A stretch of 64,000 nucleotides of DNA from Beijerinckiaceae bacterium (GCA_024304885.1 JALJOM010000003.1:2700110-2764109), one strand, 5' to 3'; numbered from the stretch's first letter, positions 31,294 to 41,148 are shown. The notes: generated by a model from the letters alone, not told the origin. A program made the numbers and translations.

Positions 31294-32016
31294 TTGCCCA
31301 GCCATTCGCCGCGCGTGCGCGATCGCGCCGTCTCGCGACCCGACGTTCCAATCGTCGAGCGGCTCGCCGACGAGGCGCGCTTCATTCGTTCCTGGTTCGG
31401 CAACCCGACATTGGCGGGCGCAGTCTCACCGTCCGGCCGCTGGCTCGCACAAAGAATGGCGCGCTATGTCGATCCGAATCGACCGGGCCCGATCGTCGAG
31501 CTCGGGCCCGGAACCGGCGCCATCACCGAGGCGTTGCTGCGCCGCGGTATCGCTCCGGCTCGGCTCCACCTCGTCGAGTTCGATCGCTCGTTCTGCAGGC
31601 TTCTCGCCCGCCGCTTTCCGGGGGTGCAGATTCACCAGGGCGATGCCTATCGGCTCGGCGATCGCCTGAAGGGGGTCCTCGACGCTCCTGCCGCCGCCGT
31701 CGTGTCGAGCCTGCCCTTGCTGATGAAGCCCGAGCCGCAGAGATGTGCCCTCCTCGCCGAGGCCTTCGAGCACATGGACCCTGCTGCACCCTTCGTCCAG
31801 TTCACCTATGGGCCGGTCTCGCCGATCCCACGCCACAAATATGCCGGACCTGCCTTCACGGCCGAGGTTTCCGCTCCCGTCTGGCTGAACCTGCCTCCCG
31901 CCCGCGTCTGGGTCTATCGCCGCGCCACTGCCGAGGACCATACGGCCCGGCCGGCTCGACCGCTGCTCGATCTCGCGGCCAGGATCGCGCGCGGCCTCCC
32001 GCGCGGGGGACAGTGA
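31294..32016 (+). CDS. SAM-dependent methyltransferase, PmtA-like (phospholipid N-methyltransferase family)
   Basis: A 240-residue class I methyltransferase. The SAM-binding motif I is [15 protein letters not shown], with motif II near [10 protein letters not shown]. It resembles the Sinorhizobium PmtA type, which methylates phosphatidylethanolamine to phosphatidylcholine. The order dnaK-dnaJ-pmtA-pyrF in rhizobia supports that role, although rRNA-dimethylase-like relatives exist. Start is TTG at 31294, uncertain as no ATG is near. The stop overlaps the pyrF start (GTGA), so the two are translationally coupled. Confidence 0.8.
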   Translation: MPSHSPRVRDRAVSRPDVPIVERLADEARFIRSWFGNPTLAGAVSPSGRWLAQRMARYVDPNRPGPIVELGPGTGAITEALLRRGIAPARLHLVEFDRSFCRLLARRFPGVQIHQGDAYRLGDRLKGVLDAPAAAVVSSLPLLMKPEPQRCALLAEAFEHMDPAAPFVQFTYGPVSPIPRHKYAGPAFTAEVSAPVWLNLPPARVWVYRRATAEDHTARPARPLLDLAARIARGLPRGGQ

Positions 32017-32714
32017 GCGCAACCGCCCGCGAGAGGCTGATCGTCGCCCTCGATCTGCCGAACGTCGCGGAGGCCGAGGCCATGGTCGCGGCGCTCGGCG
32101 ACAGCGTCTCATTCTACAAGATCGGTCTCGAGCTCGCCTTCGTCGGAGGGCTTCCATTGGCGCGGGATCTGATCCGGCGCGGCAAGCAGGTCTTTCTCGA
32201 CCTGAAGCTCCACGATATCCCCAACACGGTCGCGCGGGCCTGCGCTCAGGTCGCGGGCCTCGGCGCCACCTTCCTCACGGTGCACGCCTTTCCACAAACG
32301 ATGCAGGCAGCGCGACAGGGAGCCTCCGGCTCGCGGCTGCGGCTTCTCGCCGTCACCGTGATGACATCCTATGACGATGCCGATCTCGCTGACTCCGGCT
32401 ATGCCTTCGGCGTCGGCGATCTGGTCGCCCGCCGCGCTGCCCAGGCTCGCGCGGCCGGGCTCGACGGATTGATCCTCTCCGCCGCCGAGGTCGAAGCCAT
32501 GCGCGCGCAATTCGGGCGGGATTTCATCCTCGTCACGCCGGGGATCAGGCCCACTGGATCGCAGCCGGCGGACCAGAAGCGTGCCGCGACACCTGCAGAG
32601 GCCATCGCCGCCGGCGCTGATTATCTCGTCGTCGGCCGCCCGATCACCCAGGCGAACGACCCGCGAGCCGCCGCGGAAGCCATCGTTGCCGAGATCGCTG
32701 CCACGGCGCCTTGA
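32013..32714 (+). CDS. pyrF: Orotidine 5'-phosphate decarboxylase
   Basis: A 233-residue TIM-barrel enzyme that makes UMP from OMP, the last step of de novo pyrimidine synthesis. The catalytic DxKxxD motif is in [13 protein letters not shown], and the phosphate-binding C-terminal part is [11 protein letters not shown] and [10 protein letters not shown]. Start is GTG at 32013, overlapping the methyltransferase stop by 4 bp. Confidence 0.96.
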   Translation: MSATARERLIVALDLPNVAEAEAMVAALGDSVSFYKIGLELAFVGGLPLARDLIRRGKQVFLDLKLHDIPNTVARACAQVAGLGATFLTVHAFPQTMQAARQGASGSRLRLLAVTVMTSYDDADLADSGYAFGVGDLVARRAAQARAAGLDGLILSAAEVEAMRAQFGRDFILVTPGIRPTGSQPADQKRAATPAEAIAAGADYLVVGRPITQANDPRAAAEAIVAEIAATAP

Positions 32715-32732
32715 CCGCGAAAGCCGACGACC

Positions 32733-33926
32733 TCAGAGCAGCTGCAGCTGAAGCGCTGCGCCCTCCGCCTGATGGAACTTCGCGCCGCGCCCCCCTGTGC
32801 GCCGGTGGGGTCGCGGAGGCGAAAAGAGGTCGGTTCGCAAGGGCATTCGCGTCTTGGTGAGGCCGCAGCGGGCGACCGCAGCCTCGAACCGGCGCCCGAT
32901 CATCCAGGCATAAGGGCCGGAGCCGGTCATGCGCTTGCCGAAGGTCGCCTCCGAGATCTTGCCGCCCCGCATTGAGCGCAGGAGCCCGAGGACCTTGTCG
33001 CGCTTCTCCGGAACATGCGCATCGAGCCATTGCGTGAAGAGCCCCGCGACCTCGTGCGGGAGCCGCAGCAGGACATAGCCGGCTTCGCGCGCTCCCATCG
33101 ACGCGGCCCGCGCGAGGATGGTCTCGATCTCGTGGTCCGTCAGGCCCGGGATGATCGGCGCGACCATGACCGCAGTCGGTATTCCTGCCGTCGCCAGCCC
33201 GCGCAAGGCGTCGAGCCGCAACGACGGCGTGCTCGCACGCGGCTCCATCGCGCGCGCGCGCCCCGAATCGAGCGTCGTCACGGAGAGCGCCACCTTCACG
33301 AGCCCCTTGCGCGCCATGGGAGCGAGAATATCGAGGTCGCGAAGCACCAGCGCCGACTTGGTGACGATCCCGACCGGATGGTTCGCCCGCGCGAGAACCT
33401 CGAGAACCTGCCGCATCATCCGAAGGCGGCGCTCGATCGGCTGGTAGGGATCGGTATTGGTCCCGATCGCGATCGTTCGCGGCTCGTAGCCCTGCGCCGA
33501 CAGCTCGCGCTCGAGCAGCTCCGCCGCATTGGTCTTGGCGAAAAGCTTGGTCTCGAAATCCAGCCCTGCCGAGAGGCCGAGATAGGGGTGAGTGGGACGT
33601 GCGTAGCAATAGATGCAGCCGTGCTCACAGCCTTTATAGGGGTTGATCGAGCGGTCGAAGGAAATGTCGGGCGATTCGTTGCGGGTGATGATCGACCGTG
33701 CCCGCTCCTCCGTCACCTCGGTCCGCAGGATCGGCTGACCATGGGGAAGGTCCCACCCGTCGGCCTCGTATGACCGCACCTCGGGCTCGAACCTGCCGCT
33801 CGCATTGCCGCGAGCCCCACGTCCTCTGAAAATCACCTCGGGGCCGCAAACGGTCTCCGGCGCGGCACCGCGCTGTCCACCAGCCGGGGGACCCCGGTAC
33901 GTTCTTTCAGCAGAGGCACCGTCCAT
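32733..33926 (-). CDS. Radical SAM protein, PA0069 family
   Basis: A 397-residue radical SAM enzyme related to spore photoproduct lyase-like proteins. The 4Fe-4S cluster Cys are C100, C104 and C107 (GCEHGCIYC), followed by YARPTHPYLG and the GTNTDPYQPIE motif typical of the PA0069 family. The substrate is unknown. The ATG at 33926 is used, because the only upstream alternative is a TTG. It converges with pyrF, 18 bp apart. A perfect DnaA box lies 72 bp upstream. Confidence 0.88.
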   Translation of the reverse strand: MDGASAERTYRGPPAGGQRGAAPETVCGPEVIFRGRGARGNASGRFEPEVRSYEADGWDLPHGQPILRTEVTEERARSIITRNESPDISFDRSINPYKGCEHGCIYCYARPTHPYLGLSAGLDFETKLFAKTNAAELLERELSAQGYEPRTIAIGTNTDPYQPIERRLRMMRQVLEVLARANHPVGIVTKSALVLRDLDILAPMARKGLVKVALSVTTLDSGRARAMEPRASTPSLRLDALRGLATAGIPTAVMVAPIIPGLTDHEIETILARAASMGAREAGYVLLRLPHEVAGLFTQWLDAHVPEKRDKVLGLLRSMRGGKISEATFGKRMTGSGPYAWMIGRRFEAAVARCGLTKTRMPLRTDLFSPPRPHRRTGGRGAKFHQAEGAALQLQLL

Positions 33927-33997
33927 GCCGAGCCCGTCGCCTGTTTTGAACAACTTAAGAACATATACAGTACATAGCGCGAACGAACAAGAGAGCC

Positions 33998-34006
33998 TGT
34001 GGATAA
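33998..34006 (-). promoter_or_regulatory. Perfect DnaA box
   Basis: TGTGGATAA, the complement of the consensus TTATCCACA, 72 bp upstream of the radical SAM gene start, in a lower-GC stretch. A single box can bind DnaA for transcriptional control; it could also be chance. Confidence 0.4.
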
Positions 34007-34235
34007 CTTTTGGAACAGCGCCGTAACTCCGTGACAGAATCGAAATCTCGTGCGTGTCGATTCGCGCATCGAGCCATCGTCGTCCCCGCGGCGCCTCGGG
34101 TGCCGGCAGCCGAACCGGAACGCGCTCGACGCTCGCGATCTATGGCAGTGTCGCGACCCGAAGCCTGGCGCGGCCGACCTCGTTGGAGGATACATCGAAG
34201 GGACACGGCGATGGTTCTCTCTCGTCTCGCCATCG

Positions 34236-34373
34236 CTCGAGCGATTGCCGATCCCGCGCACTCGATAACCCGCTCTACATTCTTGTTTTGTTGTATTTTT
34301 CGCATCGATGTCGCTGTTGCGAAACATCGCCAGCGAAATGCGAAGGGGTGCCCGCTTGGCTGGAAACCGCACT
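34236..34373. repeat. Interspersed palindromic repeat, family A, copy 3 (degenerate)
   Basis: GATTGCCGATCC, then TAACCCGCTCTACATTCTTG and TTTTCGCATCGATGTCGCTG with the inverted CGAAACATCGCCAGCGAAATGCG segment, ending GCTGGAAACC. Its long second half matches that of copy 5. Confidence 0.65.
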
Positions 34374-34526
34374 TGATCACGATGACTTCGGATTGAATCG
34401 ATTAGAAGTCATGAAACGTGATCGATTCCACAAGCTTAGAGCGGGATAGGCAGATAAGTTTACGCAATCTGCGTAAACGCGATTGCGCCGGAAAACCGCT
34501 GTATACTTTTCCTCGTCGTGGTCTAG
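34374..34526. repeat. Interspersed palindromic repeat, family B, copy 2 (long form, inverted)
   Basis: The same long form as copy 1 in opposite orientation: GATCACGATGACTTCGGATT ... AGTTTACGCAATCTGCGTAAAC ... TTTTCCTCGTCGTGGTCTAG. The terminal CTAG (34523-34526) supplies the TAG stop codon of the neighbouring outer-membrane protein gene. Confidence 0.78.
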
Positions 34527-35458
34527 AAGCGAAAGCCCAAGGAGGCAAAAATGGAGTCGCCCTGTGGGTGATTCTGGGCGCCGAAATCGTGGTACCACCT
34601 GCCTGACAGGTCGATCACCCGGCCGTCGACCTTGATCGCATAGCCGATCGATGGCCCGATCGAGAAAACCCGGCCGATGAATGGGCCGAGGGTCGCACCG
34701 GATCCGGAATCCGGCGTCAATTGCTGGAAGACGAAGCCCGAGACCCCAGCGTGAAGCCCGAACGGGAAATATTGCTGAACCGTCCATTCGAAATGAAGCT
34801 CGGCTCCGCTTCGATAGTTGGTGGCGGTATTGATTGCGTTGACCGTGACCCCGAGCGCCCCGCTCACCTCGAGTCCCGTCTCGCCGAGGTAGGTATAGGC
34901 ACCTCGAAGGTCCAATCCCGGACGATTGAGCCCAGTGATTCCGAGCTGATAGGGCGCGTAATGACCGGTCGGCATGAAGCCGGTGAGTACGACGTTCCAG
35001 TGATGCGGACCCGCGTGCCAACCGAGAATCGCGCTGTATTCCGTATCGGCGATACTGTCGACGGTTTGGGTCGTTGTCGAGACTTGTCTCGAGCCATCGA
35101 GGCCAATCGATGTGGTATCCATTTTGTTACGCACACCGAGGAACGGGACGACTGCCGAAAATCCGGGAGATGCGCCGAAGAAATCCCACTCGGGATACCA
35201 GGCGATGATCCCGACATTGGCCAGGAGATTATAGGTGGTTCTTTGATTGTTAGGGTAGAAGGTACCATGGTAAAGAAAAAACGAATTGCGATAGTAGATG
35301 CCCGGCGGAGGATTGTAGCCCGCGAGCGGCGCCGTGAGGCCGAGGAAATAGCCGCTGATGCCATATTCCGAGGCCCGCGACGGCTGTCCCGGCACCAGTC
35401 CCAAAAGCAGCAAGAGCACGCAGCCGGCCCAACGCACGTGATCGAGGTTCGTCGTCAC
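34523..35458 (-). CDS. Outer-membrane beta-barrel protein (phenol-degradation meta-pathway / SphA transporter-like family)
   Basis: A 311-residue protein with a signal peptide (WAGCVLLLLLGLVPGQPSRA before SEYG) and alternating aromatic-rich strands throughout. It ends in SLGFRF, a terminal Phe typical of outer-membrane barrels. The whole pattern resembles the MetA-pathway (Phenol_MetA_deg) family, proposed to take up hydrophobic substrates. Start is taken as GTG at 35458 to give a proper signal peptide; the frame is open further upstream. Its stop codon is part of a repeat boundary. Confidence 0.65.
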   Translation of the reverse strand: MTTNLDHVRWAGCVLLLLLGLVPGQPSRASEYGISGYFLGLTAPLAGYNPPPGIYYRNSFFLYHGTFYPNNQRTTYNLLANVGIIAWYPEWDFFGASPGFSAVVPFLGVRNKMDTTSIGLDGSRQVSTTTQTVDSIADTEYSAILGWHAGPHHWNVVLTGFMPTGHYAPYQLGITGLNRPGLDLRGAYTYLGETGLEVSGALGVTVNAINTATNYRSGAELHFEWTVQQYFPFGLHAGVSGFVFQQLTPDSGSGATLGPFIGRVFSIGPSIGYAIKVDGRVIDLSGRWYHDFGAQNHPQGDSIFASLGFRF

Positions 35459-35762
35459 CTTGTACCGCCCTGCGAGGCCGCTCGCTCGCCCGATTGTCCC
35501 GCTGCACTGGTGAGTCACCGCGTCCTGGGGGCGGCCAGGCATGGCATTACTTGGCCCAGTGCGGTGATCCGCGGAACTAGAGCACAAATTTCTGTCCTCG
35601 GGCCGGCTTTCGGCTCGGGAGGATCAGATCCTAGCAAGCTGTTGCAATGTTGCAACTATGATTATCCGATAGTCGTCTCGAGCTGCCTCCGGCCCAGGGT
35701 TGCGGCGAGCGAGCGGCTCGAGACTTCGCGTCTCATGTCTCGCGCAAGCGCGCGGAAAGAGA

Positions 35763-36122
35763 TTACTTGGACAGCTCGATGCCGTGCTTCTTGCGATACT
35801 CGTCGATGACGAGCCCGATCGCATCGATGATCTTCTTGTCCTTGTGGGCCTTGCAATAAACGATCACCTCGTGCTCGGCATCCTTAGCCCGCTTGACGTT
35901 GATATAATGCTTCTTGGCCAAACCGTTGTACCAGCCGCTGTACCAGGTCGTCAGCATGTCCGCGTCCTCCTGGAAGGTTCCCGCGAGCTCGGCGCAGGTC
36001 AGGGCCTGGACATCGAGCCAGCCGTCCTTGTCCGCATAGGCGCTCAAGGGCGTCTGGGCATTCGCTGTCGTGGTGACCCCGGCGACGATGATCGACCCGA
36101 GGATTCGTGCAAGGTGCATCAT
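35763..36122 (-). CDS. HdeA/HdeB-family periplasmic protein
   Basis: A 119-residue protein with a signal peptide ([18 protein letters not shown] before QTPL). The mature part of about 95 residues has the HdeA pattern [10 protein letters not shown] ... YSGWYNG ... VIVYCKAH, where the two Cys (of TCAEL and VYCKA) would form the conserved disulfide. E. coli HdeA and HdeB are acid-activated periplasmic chaperones; alphaproteobacterial homologues are less studied. ATG at 36122 has an AGGGAG site. Confidence 0.75.
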   Translation of the reverse strand: MMHLARILGSIIVAGVTTTANAQTPLSAYADKDGWLDVQALTCAELAGTFQEDADMLTTWYSGWYNGLAKKHYINVKRAKDAEHEVIVYCKAHKDKKIIDAIGLVIDEYRKKHGIELSK

Positions 36123-36377
36123 GCGGCTCCCTATAGGGACTCGTGGAAAGAACCGGCCTGCCCCGGCCCGGTGGGGCATTGTGCAAACCCCTCTGCCCGA
36201 GGCGTCGGCCGGGGCCGGCATGGCCGGCACCATCTCGCCTACCGACGAGATGCGACGGCCATGCTACAGGAAATGCCGAGGTCGTCCAGGCGCCGCCGCC
36301 CGGGCGACCTCGGGCGCAGCGGACCCGGTTCGCCGCGCGACTCCGCGCGACCGTCCCTGCAGGAGCGAGATGGATCC

Positions 36378-37418
36378 ATGCCCTTGAACGTCGCGGTCCA
36401 GATGGACCCGATCGAGAAGATCAACATCGCCGGCGACACGACATTCGCGCTTCTGCTCGAGGCTATTGCGCGCGGCTATCGTCTCGCATACTTCACCCCG
36501 GACCGGCTCTCCCTCTCCGAGGGGCGTGTCGTCGCCTTCGCGGACGAGCTCGAGGTCCGCGACGTCGCGGGCGACCATTTCACGCTGAAGGGCTCGCGCC
36601 TCGTCGATCTCGCCTCGGTCGATGTCGTGCTGCTCCGCCAGGACCCGCCGTTCGATCTCGCCTATATCACCTCGACCCATCTGCTCGAGCTTCTGCCGCC
36701 GCAGGTCGTCGTCGTGAACGACCCGGCGAGCGTCAGGAACGCACCCGAGAAGCTCTTCGTGATGCGCTTCCCCCAGCTCATGCCGCCGACCTTGATCACC
36801 CGAGACAAGAAGCTCATCGAGGCCTTCAGGGACGAGCACGGTGAGGTGGTGATGAAGCCGCTGTTCGGCCATGGCGGCGCCGCGGTGTTCAAGGTCACCC
36901 GTACGGATCCGAACTTCGGCTCGCTCTACGACCTGTTCGCGACGACCTTCCGCGAGCCCTGGGTCGTGCAACGCTTCCTCCCCCAGGTCGCGGCCGGCGA
37001 CAAGCGCATCGTCCTCATCGACGGCAAGGCGGCGGGGGCGGTCAACCGCGTGCCGTCGGACGGCGATATCCGTTCCAACATGGTCCGCGGCGGCGCGGCG
37101 GCGGCGACCGAGCTCACCCCACGGGAGAAGGAGATCTGCGCGACGATCGGCCCCGAGCTCGCGCGGCGCGGCCTCGTCCTCGTAGGCGTCGACGTGATCG
37201 ACGGCTATCTGACCGAGATCAACGTCACCTCGCCGACCGGCGTCCGGGCGATCAAGCGGCTCGGCGGCCCCGATCTCGCGGTCGCCTTCTGGGATGCGGT
37301 CGAGGCGAAAAGAAACGCCGCCTGCTTGCCGGGCAAGGATGCAGGCCCCAAATCGAGCTGGATCCTGCGGCGCGTGCGCGGCCTCGGGCGTAGATCGGCA
37401 CAGAAGCGGAGCCGCTGA
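36378..37418 (+). CDS. gshB: Glutathione synthetase
   Basis: A 346-residue ATP-grasp enzyme that adds glycine to gamma-glutamylcysteine. Motifs include [20 protein letters not shown] at the N-terminus, [16 protein letters not shown] in the ATP-binding part, and [20 protein letters not shown], carrying metal-binding residues, near the end. About 30 basic residues at the C-terminus exceed the usual family length. ATG at 36378 is the family start. glnD begins 4 bp after its stop. Confidence 0.95.
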   Translation: MPLNVAVQMDPIEKINIAGDTTFALLLEAIARGYRLAYFTPDRLSLSEGRVVAFADELEVRDVAGDHFTLKGSRLVDLASVDVVLLRQDPPFDLAYITSTHLLELLPPQVVVVNDPASVRNAPEKLFVMRFPQLMPPTLITRDKKLIEAFRDEHGEVVMKPLFGHGGAAVFKVTRTDPNFGSLYDLFATTFREPWVVQRFLPQVAAGDKRIVLIDGKAAGAVNRVPSDGDIRSNMVRGGAAAATELTPREKEICATIGPELARRGLVLVGVDVIDGYLTEINVTSPTGVRAIKRLGGPDLAVAFWDAVEAKRNAACLPGKDAGPKSSWILRRVRGLGRRSAQKRSR

Positions 37419-37422
37419 CTTC

Positions 37423-40209
37423 ATGCACGAGACAGTCGCGAAAGCGCGGCGGCGGCGCTACCGGCTGATGCTGCCGCATTCGGCCTTCTTCAACAAGGAG
37501 GGCCTCCGCGCGAAAATCGCCGCGCTCCATACCGAAGGAGCCGATCCGTCCGCAGTGCGCAAGGACGTGATCGGCTTGCTTCGCGTCGCCCTGGACCAAG
37601 GACGCGCGCTCGCCCGGCGCTCCCTCGAGGCCAACGGCGGCGGGCTCGCTTGCGCCGGCCAGCTCGCCCATATCGAGGACGAGCTGATCCATGCGATCCA
37701 TCATTACGTGACGACCTATCTGGTCGCGCCGCAGGATCACGATCGTCACGCCGGCTATACGATCGTCGCCGTCGGCGGATACGGCCGTGCGACGCTCGCG
37801 CCGGGCTCCGACATCGACCTCCTCTTCCTCCTGCCCGATGCCGCGCAAGCCTACGGCGAGCGCGTGGTCGAAGCGATCCTCTATGTCCTGTGGGATCTCG
37901 GCCAGAAGGTCGGCCATTCGACGCGCACGGTCGAGGAATGCATCGTCGAGGCGCGCCAGGACATGACGATCCGAACCGCGCTCCTCGAGGCCCGCTTCCT
38001 GCTCGGGCGACGCAGCCTTTTCGAGATCATGCGGACGCGGTTCGAGCACGAGATCGTGCAGGGGACCGCCGCCGAGTTCGTCGTCGCCAAGCTCGCCGAG
38101 CGGGAGCGCCGGATCTCCCGCGCCGGACGCTCGCGCTACCTCGTCGAGCCCAACGTCAAGGACGGCAAGGGCGGGCTGCGCGATCTCAATACCTTGTACT
38201 GGATCGCGAAATACGTCTACCAGGTCCGCGAGGCCGAGGGTCTCGTCGGAGCCGGCCTCTTCTCGCGCGCGGAGTTCCGGCTGTTCTGCCGCTGCGAGGA
38301 ATTCCTCTGGCGCGTGCGGTGCCATCTCCATTTCCTCACCGGGCGAGCGGAGGAGAGGCTCGGCTTCGACAACCAACGCCAGATCGCCGACCGGCTCGGC
38401 TACTCGACCCGCGGCGGCCTCGCGAGCGTCGAGCGCTTCATGAAGCATTATTTTCTCGTCGCCAAGGACGTGGGGGATCTCACCGCGATCGTCTGCGCCG
38501 CGCTCGAGGAGCGCCAAGCCAAGCCCTATACCGTGCTCGATCGGTCCTTCGGGCCGCTCTTGCCGGTTCGCGACCTGACCCCGACCGGCGATTTCGTCGT
38601 CGAGAACGGCCGGGTAACCGTCGGCGCCCCCGACGTGTTCGAGCGCGATCCGGTCAACCTGATCAGGCTCTATTGGGTGGCCGATCGCAACGGCCTCGCG
38701 ATTCACCCCGATGCGACGCGGCTCGTGACGCTGTCGGCGCGGCGGATCGACCAGTCCGTGCGCGCGAACGCCGACGCGAACCGCCTCTTCCTCGGCATCC
38801 TCACCTCGCGCCACACGCCGGAGACCGTGCTGCGCCACATGAACGAGTCGGGGGTCCTCGGCCGCTTCGTCCCCGAGTTCGGCCGCATCGTCGCGCTGAT
38901 GCAGTTCAACATGTATCATCACTATACAGTGGACGAGCATCTCCTGCGCGCGGTCGGCAATCTCGCCGACCTCGAGAAGCGGGAATCGGCCAAGGAGCAT
39001 CGGCTCGCCGCCGAGATCCTGCCGTCGATCGGCAACCGGACCGCGCTCTACCTCGGTCTCTTCCTGCACGACATCGCCAAGGGCCGGACCGAGGATCATT
39101 CCATGGCCGGCATGGAGGTCGCCCGCAAGCTCTGCCCTCGCCTCGGCCTCTCGGAGACCGTGACCGAGACCGTCGTCTGGCTCGTGGAGCACCATCTCTT
39201 GATGTCGGATACGGCGCAGCGCCGCGATCTCGGCGACCCGCGCACGATCTTCTCCTTCGCGAGCCGCGTGCAGACGCTCGAGCGGCTCAAGATGCTCTTC
39301 GTCATGACCATCTGCGACATTTGCGCGGTCGGACCCGGAGTCTGGAACAATTGGAAGGGCGAGCTGCTGCGCACGCTCTATTGGGAAACCGAGGTGGTGC
39401 TGACGGGCGGTCACTCGGCCATCGACCGAAAGCTCAAGGTCGCCCAGGCGAAGAATGAGCTGCGCCGCGCGCTCCCGGCCTGGTCCGATCTCGACTTCGA
39501 GGCCTATGCGGCACGCCACGCCCAGCCCTATTGGCTCAAGGTCGATCTGCCGCACAAGGTGCTTCACGCCAAGCTCTTGAACATGACCGAGGTCGAAATG
39601 CCCCTCCCGGTCACGCATATCGTCACGGATTCGTCGCGCGGGATCACCGAGCTCACCGTCGTCGCACCGGACCATCCGCAACTCTTGTCGACGATCGCCG
39701 GAGCTTGCGCCGCCGCATCGGCGAATATCGTCGATGCCCAGGCCTTCACGACGACGGACGGCATGGCGCTCGATACGATCAATATATCGCGCGCGTTCGA
39801 CTACGACGAGGACGAGACGAGACGCGCCGGCCGGATCGCGCTCTCGATCGAACTCGCGCTGCGCGGCGAGATCACGCTCGACGACCTCGTCGCGGCGAGG
39901 GCCGCGAGCACGGGCCCGCGTCCTCCGACCTTCACCGTGCATCCGGAAGTGTCGTTCGACAATACGCTGTCGAGCCGGCTCACGGTCGTCGAGGTTTCCG
40001 GCCTCGACCAGCCGGGGCTCCTCTACGACCTGACGAGCCGCCTCGCTCGGCTCGACCTCGATATCGCCTCGGCGCATATCGCGACATTCGGCGAGAAGGT
40101 CGCCGACGTCTTCTATGTGACCGATCTTTCCGGCGAGAAGATCACGTCCGAGGAGCGCCAGGAGACGATCCGGCACGTCCTGCTCGAGTCCTTCGCCGCC
40201 GCGCAGTGA
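37423..40209 (+). CDS. glnD: Bifunctional PII uridylyltransferase / uridylyl-removing enzyme
   Basis: A 928-residue nitrogen sensor that uridylylates PII when glutamine is low and removes UMP when it is high. The nucleotidyltransferase motif GGYGRATLAPGSDIDLLFL is about residues 120-140. The HD hydrolase motif is in LFLHDIAKGRTEDH near residue 545. Two ACT domains (ELTVVAPDHPQLLSTIAG, EVSGLDQPGLLYDLTSR) bind glutamine. ATG at 37423 is chosen because it follows gshB directly; an ATG at 37468 is an alternative. Confidence 0.95.
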   Translation: MHETVAKARRRRYRLMLPHSAFFNKEGLRAKIAALHTEGADPSAVRKDVIGLLRVALDQGRALARRSLEANGGGLACAGQLAHIEDELIHAIHHYVTTYLVAPQDHDRHAGYTIVAVGGYGRATLAPGSDIDLLFLLPDAAQAYGERVVEAILYVLWDLGQKVGHSTRTVEECIVEARQDMTIRTALLEARFLLGRRSLFEIMRTRFEHEIVQGTAAEFVVAKLAERERRISRAGRSRYLVEPNVKDGKGGLRDLNTLYWIAKYVYQVREAEGLVGAGLFSRAEFRLFCRCEEFLWRVRCHLHFLTGRAEERLGFDNQRQIADRLGYSTRGGLASVERFMKHYFLVAKDVGDLTAIVCAALEERQAKPYTVLDRSFGPLLPVRDLTPTGDFVVENGRVTVGAPDVFERDPVNLIRLYWVADRNGLAIHPDATRLVTLSARRIDQSVRANADANRLFLGILTSRHTPETVLRHMNESGVLGRFVPEFGRIVALMQFNMYHHYTVDEHLLRAVGNLADLEKRESAKEHRLAAEILPSIGNRTALYLGLFLHDIAKGRTEDHSMAGMEVARKLCPRLGLSETVTETVVWLVEHHLLMSDTAQRRDLGDPRTIFSFASRVQTLERLKMLFVMTICDICAVGPGVWNNWKGELLRTLYWETEVVLTGGHSAIDRKLKVAQAKNELRRALPAWSDLDFEAYAARHAQPYWLKVDLPHKVLHAKLLNMTEVEMPLPVTHIVTDSSRGITELTVVAPDHPQLLSTIAGACAAASANIVDAQAFTTTDGMALDTINISRAFDYDEDETRRAGRIALSIELALRGEITLDDLVAARAASTGPRPPTFTVHPEVSFDNTLSSRLTVVEVSGLDQPGLLYDLTSRLARLDLDIASAHIATFGEKVADVFYVTDLSGEKITSEERQETIRHVLLESFAAAQ

Positions 40210-40212
40210 CGC

Positions 40213-40305
40213 GCGAGAGCATTTTCCGGCGAAGTGGAGACGACTTCGCGTCCCGAAAATGCGACGGAACACGAATGGCGAGCTGGTTTCCGATTCGGCG
40301 AGCCG
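40213..40305. repeat. Interspersed palindromic repeat, family A, copy 4 (variant)
   Basis: AGAGCATTTTCCGGCGAAGTGG, then ACTTCGCGTCCCGAAAATGCG and a remnant GGTTTCCGATTCGG. It lies directly after glnD and shares the GAGCA(A/T)TTTCC...GCGAAGTGG plan with copies 5 and 6. Confidence 0.55.
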
Positions 40306-40358
40306 CGGGCTCCGCGCGCCTCGGTCCGAGCGGGGCGGCTCCCCGCCTCGACGAAAGC

Positions 40359-40387
40359 CTTGATTTTCGTCGAAGGCAAACTGATAT
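40359..40387 (+). promoter_or_regulatory. Candidate RpoH-type promoter for grpE
   Basis: CTTGATT, 15-bp spacer and CTGATAT, 34 bp upstream of the grpE ATG. It is a looser match to the heat-shock consensus than the one before dnaK, but grpE belongs to that regulon in related bacteria. Confidence 0.3.
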
Positions 40388-40420
40388 CCGGGCTGACTCG
40401 ACCCTTAGCTTGGATGCTCC

Positions 40421-41029
40421 ATGACCGAACCTACCGATCACGAACCAACCAAGGAGGCTGCGCAAGATGCCGTGGCCGGACCCGCCACGGCGAACGGCGA
40501 GGCGGCCGTGCCGCCGGAGCAGACGGCGGAGCCTGATCCTTTCGTCGTCCTCGAGAAGCTGAAGCAGGAGAATTCCGAGCTCAAGGACAAGCTCTTGCGG
40601 ACCCTCGCGGAGATGGAGAACCTGCGCCGCCGCACCGAGCGCGAGGTCGCGGACGCCAAGACCTACGGCGTGACGTCCTTCGCCCGAGATATGCTGGTCT
40701 TCGCCGACAACCTTCGCCGCGCCGTCGAGAACGTCCCCGCCGACGTCCGCGCCCGCGCCGAGCCTGCGCTCGCGACCTTCCTCGAGGGGATCGAGCTGAC
40801 CGAGCGCGATTTCACGTCGCGGCTCGAAAAGTACGGGGTGCGGAAGCTCGAGCCGCAAGGCGCGAGGTTCGATCCGAACCTGCATGAGGCCTTGTTCGAG
40901 GTTCCAGACGAGAAGGTCGCCAGCGGAACCGTGGTCCAGGTGGTCGAGGCCGGCTATGCGATCGGGGATCGGGTGCTACGCCCGGCCAAGGTCGGCGTCT
41001 CGCGAGGCGGCCCGAAGCCCGCGGCGTGA
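40421..41029 (+). CDS. grpE: Nucleotide exchange factor GrpE
   Basis: A 202-residue protein. An acidic, disordered N-terminus of 40 residues is followed by a long coiled coil (LEKLKQENSELKDKLLRTLAEMENLRRRTEREV) and a C-terminal beta domain (GTVVQVVEAGYAIGDRVLRPAKVGV), the signature of GrpE. It releases ADP from DnaK. It is separated from glnD by 211 bp that include a repeat and a candidate heat-shock promoter. Confidence 0.96.
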   Translation: MTEPTDHEPTKEAAQDAVAGPATANGEAAVPPEQTAEPDPFVVLEKLKQENSELKDKLLRTLAEMENLRRRTEREVADAKTYGVTSFARDMLVFADNLRRAVENVPADVRARAEPALATFLEGIELTERDFTSRLEKYGVRKLEPQGARFDPNLHEALFEVPDEKVASGTVVQVVEAGYAIGDRVLRPAKVGVSRGGPKPAA

Positions 41030-41118
41030 GCGAGGCCCGGGGGCGGCAGACCGCGGCGAGGTTCGATGCGTCTCGGGTCCGATCGCAATCGCGCCCCGGC
41101 TTCGTTACTCATGCGTTG

Positions 41119-41148
41119 CGCCGCCGGACCCTTGCGGTTCCGGCGGCG
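41119..41148. terminator. Hairpin between convergent grpE and ompW-like genes
   Basis: A 10-bp perfect stem (CGCCGCCGGA with TCCGGCGGCG) and a 10-nt loop, in the 157-bp gap between two convergent genes. No clear T-run. Confidence 0.35.

Larger units (their letters stand above)
33927..34522. other. Non-coding region with two adjacent repeats
   Basis: 596 bp between the divergent-end radical SAM gene and the downstream outer-membrane protein gene. It holds the DnaA box, then a degenerate family A repeat directly joined to a family B long-form repeat. I see no gene; the short ORFs here are repeat-derived or shadows. Confidence 0.5.

Noticed and set aside
31294-32016. Assignment as 16S rRNA dimethyltransferase (KsgA)
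   Set aside because: The SAM motif is similar, but the rest and the dnaJ-pyrF neighbourhood fit the PmtA-like family better.
37252-40272. A 1006-codon open frame on the minus strand opposite glnD
   Set aside because: Its composition (Asp/Arg/Gly/Glu-rich, no motifs) is that of an antisense shadow in GC-rich DNA; glnD on the plus strand has all family motifs.
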